Shown: positions 58,201 through 64,000 of the stretch, one piece after another
Layout: the number at the start of each line of letters is the position of its first letter
Position numbering within the stretch: position 1 is the first letter of the stretch
Source: Agelas oroides
Lineage: Eukaryota; Porifera; Demospongiae; Agelasida; Agelasidae
Reading direction: 5' to 3'
Assembly (NCBI GenBank): GCA_949130485.1
Contig: OX422185.1
Span: 14,073,011 to 14,137,010 of the forward strand
Length of the DNA stretch: 64,000 nucleotides
Position numbers and translations under genes: made by a program
Notes under the pieces: generated by a model
Seen by the model: only the letters and a program-made list of their open reading frames with translations
Database searches by the model: none
Told to the model about the DNA's origin: nothing

Positions 58201-61200
58201 CGGTCGTGACAAACACAGCCCGGTTGATTGCGGTAGCGCGACATGCTACGCTATGTTCAACTTCTGCCTCATCGAAGTCCTAGTTTCAATTAAAATGGGC
58301 ACGATTAGCTTCCGGTGGGTGTAATGAATACTGTTACATGTGTGTGCAGTGCGTACCAAACCGCTACCTTCTGGGGGAAACACGCAAAGGAAGGTAAGTA
58401 CGCATGATGCCGTTCGGCATCATTGGTCGGTAAAGAGTTAAGTTTTAGGCCAGCTCTGCCTTCATTGCTTGGCCCAAACCATCACTCCAGTAAACACTAG
58501 TAGCAAAGTTAGCCCTCCCCATGCATTTGTTGATGACTTACTTATACAAGATCTGCACACTTAATGCGGGCTGTCTATATATATATATTTTTTGTGATAT
58601 CCAAAGGCTTTTTTACCGTCCATTCCATGTCTATTGTAGGGTGGGTTGTGTACATTATGAGTGAATACCAGGGCCCCTTGGAAGCAGGGCATTTGGGGTA
58701 TGCTGCATATACATGACTCCATGAAAAGATCAACTGACACCATATATTATCGTAGAGTAGCCCCATACCCAGACCAGTGACTGTCACTTGCAGTGCTGAC
58801 ATGGATGAGTATGAGGCTAACAGCTACACAACTACATACACATCTTACCAATTTTTCTTGTCTTGGGGTTTCTTCATGGCTGTCATCAGCTGCCTGTTTC
58901 CTCAGCATTACTCAGGTATATTAAGGCCTGGCTCAACTTGTTTTTGACAAAAATATTTGTCATCTTTGTGATGCTATATCTTTGCACATAAAAGTGTCAT
59001 AGGGTTCTGGTCTGCACTCAAGCAAAGGTCCACCAGTGTGAATTCATAAGGCTTCACAGTTGACTACGCCCATTTATCACGTGATGCTGTACAGTCGATG
59101 ACAATATGTCTGTTGCGGCTACTAAAGCAGCAATTCCGGAGATGTTAGAGAGCACTTTGGGGCATGAAATTTTGCATGAAGGCTAAGTACAATGTCACTT
59201 ACTTGATTTTGTTTTGGGAAACTTGCAACATAGCTGCGTTCGTTCAGAACTGACAAAAGAGGCCTTCTTGGGGGTGTGGTCCAGGCGCTTTTTGGCTTGC
59301 CCAAAGACTACAGTAGCCTACTGCCGATTTCCCAAAATAAAATTGTAGAGTAAACATGGGCACCTTCCTCCAGAAGACACAAACAGGCTCCTGCAATAGC
59401 TGCAAGAACTCCGTCTCGGTATCACCATCGCCATCTCGACACCATCTCTGCCATTTTCATGACCTTGGCACGAGATCCAAAGGGGGACGTAGACTACTTC
59501 TCTGCGCAATGAACTACCTATCCACAGGAGATTCCAAACAACCATTCACTTCGTTCTAGTTTCATCGTTGAATCACAAAAGCAAGCGCAAAACATAGCTA
59601 CTTCGCATCGCACCCGCGAGGTCACTTCCGTGCACCAATGAGATATTATCGTAATCTCTCCGTATCAGGCAAAATTATTGAGCCAGGCCTTAATATGCCT
59701 GAGTATGGATGGTAATTGCTTTTCAGGCTTCGGAGTTCTGTAAAGCTTTTAATTGGCACCTAAGGTGTAATGATACCACATGTTGAACAAATGTAAGTAG
59801 AATACTGATGCATGTTCAGCATATCTAATTGCTTTTGTGAAGACATAGTCTGTAAGATTTAGTGCTTCAGTTGGGCACACTACAAATGACATGACAGTTG
59901 ATCACTGCAGCAAATTACTGAAAGGAGCTGGTGGAGACATAAACCATAGATAAATGTATAGTGTAGGCCACAAGTGACGTCACATACACATTCCGTCACA
60001 TGTTCATACTCAGAAATGGTAAGGCAGCCATGCATAGTCATGCTACGTACATTCAAATCATGGCAGCTTTAACCGTATTGAATATTCTCGTAAACCCATG
60101 GAATATGACTATAGCAATGATGACAACAGTATATGCCTCCCAATTTAGAAATTAACAACAGCAACAATTGGGTAAATAAGCTCAGTAATTGCGCAGTAGT
60201 GCAGGATAGAACATGCAGCCTCAGATTTACACCACTGTAGCCACTATAATAGATGAAGGTCTAACAGAAACCTGGTGGCATGGGTTCATTTACCATGATT
60301 TGTATAACACATAGCATGACTATGCAATCCAATTTTGGGATGCTATAGAAATAGTAAATCTTAACTAGTACACCATCCATATTATCCTGGCACAGCATTA
60401 ACAGCAGACATGCCAACTCACCAACTACAAATTGTCCCTTCTGTATGCAGAAATGCCATGAGACCTTTGTCCTAAGACTGATAAGTGCTCTGTATCGAAC
60501 ACTAGAGCTGTTCAGTCTATCATCACTTGAAATGATTTGATATATAGCACCTTATGTTTATCTCATGCTTCCAAAAACACACAACTCTTGGTACCCTTTC
60601 CGTAATTATATCTATATTACAGCCAATGATAACTCAAAACTATACAATACAGACTTATGGTCAGAATGGTGATATCAAACCTAAGAAACCTGTAAAGTGT
60701 ATTGCAAAAAATCTTACAATTCCTTTGAATGAGACCAAGAGTGAAGACAACTCTAATTAAAGTGCACATCGCTACCTGTAAGCCTAACTATACGAGGACA
60801 GTCAGGCTGCTTACAGACATGCATGACATCAGAGATTCAGCTCATGATTTCAGAGTGAAGCGTAGCCCATGCCTTTGTAACTGCCTTGGTTGACCAACCC
60901 TGCAGCCAATGCTACATGCATGGCCTGTGTGCCGTGGTATGATGAAATAAGAAGCCAGTAGTATGCTGGTTGCTCAGGCTCACACTCTACGATAATCAAC
61001 CATCTCTAGTAAATTTAAAGCAAGCTCCCTGAGTACAGAATGGGCCACAATGTATGCTATTTTCCAGTCTTTTATACATGTATAATCAAGGGCTTATTGA
61101 AACACCAAAAGCTTGACTTCTACTTAATTACACACTTTACATAGGCTCTCTGGACTTGAAAGTCATGATGTTGCAAAGGCATGCTTTCTCTCGAACTAAA

Positions 61201-64000
61201 TTGACATGGGATTCAGTTCATGGTGAAGATGTGTCCAACTGCACCCACAGTGTGAAATTTGATAGTCGTGACATTATTTAGTAAGATTAAATTGGGAAAA
61301 CAAATCACTAATCCACCAAATTCCTTGCCACTCTCTACGGTCATCATTCTTCCCCAAGCAGTCTACACGCAGACCTCAGCCTTCTCATATAGTTTATTCT
61401 ACCTCCAAAATCAGATTAATAATTACAAGCAGACAACTAAAAGTACAGTTTGTGTAAACACAACAGGATACAATACAGCTGCATTTCAGTTTTGTGGCGA
61501 CATGTCTGCGAAATTCCCGGGAAAATCCTGGCACATTATTGAACAGTTTTACGATTTTGCTCAGCCATAACTTGCTTTGTGCTGCTAGTAGCACTTAGTT
61601 ATACGAATAGCGTGCAATCAAAGTGGTAAACAACATGTACAGAAATTTATGGAGCTTTTCGACGTTCCGCCCCTATTTGTACAAATAATTGAAAATCGCT
61701 CACCGCTGACAGCAGTCTCGAGGGTACTCGCAAAAGCGCTCGTATCTTGGACAGTATAATAGGTATGAAAATTGGACCTTTTGTAAGCTATATTAAATGG
61801 CTAGGAGAGCTAGGCAGCGTTGGCTGCGTGTTCATAGCGTGTTCTGTACCATTTGTACGTTTGATCCCGCGAGGCCATTTTTTCCAAAATGGTACTCTTC
61901 ATATTTCCCGTGGAATTTCTTCTAGCTCGAGGATGTTATACTGCTGATTGTAATGTACTCACGCTGCGACGATCGTCTTGTAGCTCCACTTTGCCCCTAT
62001 TTGTACAACAAACCAAAGATGGCCCATATCTGAACCTGAATCTTGCGAGCAAGCGCTACCTCTACCACCATACGAAGCACCCAGCAGAAATAAAAGCACC
62101 ATGAACTTACAATAGACAGATCTCTCAACACACAGCGTATGTATCGTCTCGAATAAGCTTGCTAACTGGGAGATGCAGTGTTTGAAAGTTCACTGTGCGT
62201 TGAGCTTATTACTTATTCATACCAGGTTTGATGACGTCATGCGGTCACGTGGGTGGAATAAATTTCGAGGTCTGCGTGTAGACTGCAAGTGTAAAAATGA
62301 CAGTCTTACTGTGCCACAATGCAAGGATGTTTGTACACTGTGTACTGGAAAATACTCTGTTGTCAAGTGTTAGCACAAGTACAACAGGCACAAGTGCTAA
62401 TACAACCAACAGACTTGTCATATTTCCAGCTCAGAATTATACACTTACCATGTTTGTGTACATGTAAGATGTAGTACAGATGAGTGATGTTCCAGTAAAC
62501 AGTAACTGTGTATACGTAAAACTATTTATGTACAAACACTGTCAAGCAATAATGAGAGCAATAATGTTGAGCCTCCATAATCATATTCACAGTACAAAAT
62601 CCTCATGTATATTATGTGTTTATCATGTAAGATCACAACAATATAATAACAGTGTAGAGTCCCATAAAAACTATGTAGACATAGTACAGAGGGTGAACTA
62701 TCACCCTTGTATGCGAGTAATCCTTCACACACGTGATAAGTCCATATTGTACTGACTTTAGTACATGATGTGTGTATAAGAAACCATGTGTCTCTTTTTG
62801 CAGGGAGGTACTCAGAAAGGCTGAAATCCCGCTACACATCCAAACCCAAATACTCGCAAAACCAGTGGCCTCCTCAAGGGGCCAAAACGTTTTTTAACTT
62901 AGCCTTGATCAAGGAAGAGACTGTACGAAAGGGAGAGATATCAGATGAATTTACAAGACTGACTATAACCGGAAAGTTAGACGACATTTTACAAATCAAA
63001 AAGCCAATTAAACTACATGAAATTTTCAATGAAACTGACGACCGTCAAAAGATGACAGTCCTTCTTGAAGGACCCCCCGGGGGGGGGAAAACAGTTTTAA
63101 CACTTCACCTCTGTTTGGAGTGGGTAAAGGGAAAGTTATTTGAAGACTACAAACTTGTTATTCTAGTACGACTGAGAGAGCCAGCCATTCACAAGGCAAA
63201 AGAGATCAAAGACATACTACCACTTGTCGAGATGGAAGATGTTGAAATGCAAGATGTAGCAAAAGAGATAGTAAGTAACCGTGGAAGTGGGGTCCTTTTC
63301 ATAATGGATGGCTGGGATGAACTACCCAAAGACATTGAAGAAAATCACATCATTCGCCAAATCATTGTCAGAGAAGTATTATCTGAGGGTGCTGTTGTCA
63401 TAACATCTCGACCGACTTCATCAGCAACTCTTCATAGGCATTTAAAAGTATCATCACACATCGAAATATTAGGGTTTACCCCTTCAGAACTTCATGAATA
63501 TTTTACTGAACATTTAGACGGCAACAGCAAAGCAGCTAAAGCAGATAAAGCAGACAAACTTATGCTAAAGATCAGAGCAAATCCCACTGTGGCAGGAACC
63601 TGTACCCTACCACTGAATGCTGCTATTCTTGTACACATATTCGATTGTGATGGAGATCTACCAACTACAGAACACGGCATCTTTGAGTCTCTGATTCGAA
63701 ATTGCATTCATCGTCACCTAAAAGAGCGAGAACCCCAGCATGAAGTAAAAGCCATAAAGTCCTTGTATAAGCCCACTCCAAAAGTGCAAGATCAATACAA
63801 TGAACTCTGTAAGGTAGCTTATGAAGGTGTGATGGACGATCGTGTCATCTTTGAACTTTCTGAGCACTTCAATACCCTTGGTCTGCTTCAAGGAGTGGAG
63901 TGCTACACTTCATATGGAACTGAATACTTTTATAATTTCCTTCATCTGTCCATCCAGGAGTTTTTGGCTGCACAATACATTGCAACGTTTGAAGCAGCTA
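45487..64000 (+). CDS. NLR receptor gene (2A, Death, Death, NACHT), 3' end beyond the window
   Basis: I assemble eleven exons: 45487-46261, 47551-47640, 48172-48264, 48549-48821, 49147-49242, 49493-50304, 50432-50558, 52467-52517, 53787-53843, 54152-54208 and 62804 onward. All introns are GT-AG. The reading frame carries through every junction, giving about 810 residues before the NACHT exon and about 400 more to the window edge. NLRs are cytosolic pattern-sensing NTPases that oligomerise through NACHT and signal through Death-fold domains; sponge NLRs with N-terminal Death or CARD domains are known. The leucine-rich repeats expected after NACHT would lie beyond 64000. The first ATG after an in-frame stop (45472-45474) was taken as start. 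Upstream exons remain possible, because CATGCAG at 45486-45492 could also act as a splice acceptor. Confidence 0.85.
45940..45981 (+). other. 2A ribosome-skipping motif
   Basis: The encoded RLLLAGDIELNPGP has every position of the D-x-E-x-N-P-G-P consensus plus the usual hydrophobic helix upstream. In known 2A peptides the ribosome fails to link Gly to Pro, giving two proteins. Here the break would fall between Gly164 and Pro165, just before Death domain 1. 2A-like sequences are known at the N-termini of some invertebrate NLR-type proteins and of non-LTR retrotransposon ORFs. Activity is inferred, not shown. Confidence 0.85.
47551..47640 (+). CDS. NLR exon 2: Pro/Ser-rich linker
   Basis: Acceptor TTTTCTGCAG and donor CATG|GTAAAT bound exactly 30 codons, phase 1 at both ends. 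The product is Pro/Ser/Gln-rich (HSGTWQSGSQFPRQASSL) and likely disordered. It separates Death domain 1 from the next linker. Confidence 0.7.
48172..48264 (+). CDS. NLR exon 3: Gln/His-rich linker
   Basis: Acceptor CTTCTTCAG and donor GTAG|GTCAGT give 31 codons in phase 1-1. The start MHGFQQGVQFPQ is nearly the same as exon 5, so the two are paralogous. The frame stays open past the donor to 48488 with Gln/Pro/Tyr-rich, coding-like text (QHPPPQQLYYANPWQPQPYQ), so a longer exon or retained intron is possible. Confidence 0.6.
   Translation, partial: GCMAFSKVCNSHNMCINIPKPQASSQLVRL
48549..48821 (+). CDS. NLR exon 4: Death domain 2
   Basis: Acceptor TTTTCTGCAG and donor TACT|GTAAGC bound 91 codons, phase 1-1. 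The whole exon is one Death-fold domain: LYSTVASKWHPIGTFLEI, then LNTIAERDQGDPQKCLMAML, then a final helix IAQQIRRKYC. It is the same length and has the same landmarks as Death domain 1 (W, LG/LE, NW/SW, KYC) but is well diverged, so the duplication is old. Confidence 0.85.
49147..49242 (+). CDS. NLR exon 5: linker, paralogue of exon 3
   Basis: Acceptor TTCTTCAG and donor GCAG|GTTAGA give 32 codons, phase 1-1. It begins MHGFQQGAQLPQ and continues with Pro/Ser/Ala-rich text. The split codon with exon 4 makes cysteine, so the join reads KYC-MHG. Confidence 0.7.
49493..50304 (+). CDS. NLR exon 6: conserved helical plus alpha/beta region
   Basis: The exon encodes about 271 residues and ends in phase 0 at AAG|GTAAGG. 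After an acidic linker (SSSEKEELKAMLDDDEEKMK) comes a helix-rich block with ISDIFIILSAYWNYLNYEIL, then EDYNEKLHDFCKRRIFELP. A second block starts KFVMKLDVQENVTCKEVLQI and continues through CVQLTFLIPKFVVQEVFPL to IISLECGSYSCK. I recognise both blocks as recurring in invertebrate Death-domain and NLR-like proteins but cannot give a family name. It is too regular to be a spacer and may be a sensor or regulatory module. Confidence 0.8.
50432..50558 (+). CDS. NLR exon 7: charged linker
   Basis: It is 127 bp, phase 0 to 1, between CTTTACAG and CCAG|GTCAGT. The product is Glu/Leu/Lys-rich (ESLESLELEELKEKNQPP), probably a short helix or disordered tether. Confidence 0.7.
52467..52517 (+). CDS. NLR exon 8: acidic micro-exon
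   Basis: This is a 51-bp exon (17 codons) between CCATGCAG and GCAA|GTGAGT, phase 1-1, encoding an Asp/Ser-rich linker (DSAERQRSDIADTDA). Confidence 0.6.
53787..53843 (+). CDS. NLR exon 9: 57-bp linker exon
   Basis: Acceptor CTACCTAG and donor CGAG|GTACGT give 19 codons, phase 1-1. The product GQSFAGVPDASELNSTP is paralogous to exon 10. Confidence 0.65.
54152..54208 (+). CDS. NLR exon 10: 57-bp linker exon, paralogue of exon 9
   Basis: Acceptor TTCTCTAG and donor CTAG|GTATTT give 19 codons, phase 1-1. GQSAADATDDSEASSTP aligns with exon 9 at identical length, which indicates tandem exon duplication. The next coding exon is 8.6 kb downstream. Confidence 0.65.
   Translation: MDKVLLMPLMTQKPVPLH
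54627..54675. mobile_element. Hairpin-family fragment
   Basis: AGCCTCGTACCCAGGCTCTC faces a partial right arm GAGAGCCTGG, with the tip of the right end lost. A solo right arm of the same family lies at 56521-56544 (AGAGCCAGGGTACGAGGCTA). Confidence 0.6.
55304..55506 (+). CDS. Possible alternative terminal exon of the NLR gene
   Basis: After the acceptor AAATTTCAG, the phase-1 frame expected from exon 10 stays open for 67 codons and ends at TAA. It passes through KSFRATMTDRLWQFMRNTHQ and GGVEVVITSWHLCC. Splicing here would give a Death-Death protein without NACHT. No domain is recognised and no clear polyadenylation signal was located, so chance remains possible. Confidence 0.25.
55896..56316. 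mobile_element. MITE in the large NLR intron (~420 bp)
   Basis: Left end AACACTTGAAGGGGGGCCAC and right end, read inward, AACACTGCAGGGGCCACTCC are gapped inverted repeats. The 113-codon frame inside has no recognisable domain. Confidence 0.65.
56742..57304. mobile_element. TA-flanked MITE (563 bp)
   Basis: Left end TACCGTATACATGGGTTAAT and right end, read inward, TACCATATACACAGGTTAAT continue into AAGCGCA. Both arms repeat TTAATAAGCGCAT-like words internally. The end motif groups it with the other TACCRTA elements (13909, 39151). Confidence 0.85.
57851..58437. mobile_element. TTAA-flanked MITE, third family (587 bp)
   Basis: TTAA at 57847-57850 and 58438-58441 brackets perfect inverted ends CTCTTTACCGACC. 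The ends resemble CCCTWTAMCCC of the 15301 family in layout, but the interior differs. Confidence 0.88.
58754..58822. mobile_element. Hairpin-family copy, degraded
   Basis: TAGCCCCATACCCAGACCAG faces GGATGAGTATGAGGCTA. The stem is poorly conserved in the middle. No target duplication was found. Confidence 0.5.
58910..59704. mobile_element. Inverted-repeat element with internal or flanking TTAA (~770-795 bp)
   Basis: GGCCTGGCTCAA at 58925 and its complement ending at 59689 are flanked by TTAA on both sides. However, the inverted match continues outward through TTAA to CTCAGGYATATTAAGG, so the true end may be at about 58910 and 59704. Both readings are kept. Confidence 0.7.
59705..62803. other. 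3' part of the large NLR intron
   Basis: No supported exon was found. A duplicated word CGCCCCTATTTGTACAA / TGCCCCTATTTGTACAA occurs at 61667 and 61995. Short frames here lack domains. The region ends in a pyrimidine tract and acceptor (CTCTTTTTGCAG) before the NACHT exon. Confidence 0.5.
62804..64000 (+). CDS. NLR exon 11: NACHT NTPase, partial
   Basis: The phase-1 frame from exon 10 runs open to the window edge. After a lead-in (GAKTFFNLALIKEETVRKGE) come Walker A GPPGGGKT (63070-63093), Walker B FIMDGWDEL (63298-63324) and the sensor-1-like VVITSRPTSS (63394-63423). The conserved post-NACHT motif FLHLSIQEFLAA begins at 63937. All nucleotide-handling residues visible are intact, so ATP binding and hydrolysis are plausible. 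This is the signal-relay and oligomerisation module of the receptor. The winged-helix part continues past the window and LRRs are expected beyond. Confidence 0.93.

Overview
The window is eukaryotic, intron-bearing, repeat-dense animal DNA. Gene content points to a demosponge of the Amphimedon type: a Death-domain plus NACHT innate-immune receptor gene with many short introns, a Crypton tyrosine recombinase relic, a Ty3/gypsy relic, and many small non-autonomous DNA elements. The organism is inferred from family content, not proved. No rRNA gene, convincing tRNA, CRISPR array or prokaryotic operon was seen.

Layout. 1-2.1 kb: a broken Crypton recombinase on the minus strand, with a 63-bp minisatellite in its 3' end and a 142-bp palindrome just upstream of it. 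2.6-8.2 kb: a foldback element, a 54-bp minisatellite, a 53-bp minisatellite, and a 1.2-kb segmental tandem duplication. 8.2-26 kb: no convincing host gene; many non-autonomous DNA transposons (TTAA-flanked, TA-flanked, hAT-like, tiny hairpins), a roughly 200-bp complex tandem repeat, and a short transposase relic on the minus strand near 22.1 kb. 26.06-29.37 kb: a deleted Ty3/gypsy LTR element with both LTRs. 29.4-45 kb: more repeats, including composite inverted-arm elements, nested insertions and a TA-flanked element with a small ORF. 45.4 kb to the end: one plus-strand NLR gene that runs off the window.

The NLR gene is the biological centre. Exon 1 encodes two hydrophobic segments, then a canonical 2A ribosome-skipping motif (D-I-E-L-N-P-G/P), then a Death domain. 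Next come short linker exons, a second Death domain, a large conserved exon of unnamed fold, more short linker exons (two of them tandem paralogues), an 8.6-kb intron filled with transposons, and a NACHT NTPase exon with intact Walker A and Walker B. Nearly all internal exons are symmetric phase 1-1. If the 2A motif works, one mRNA would give a separate membrane-anchored N-terminal peptide and a cytosolic Death-Death-NACHT receptor.

The repeats carry their own story. Ultra-short hairpins of 56-82 bp share one terminal motif; three have perfect 9-bp target duplications. Four or five unrelated-looking elements are flanked by TTAA, as in piggyBac. One of these can be shown to have inserted into another repeat, because an uninterrupted copy of that repeat lies elsewhere in the window.
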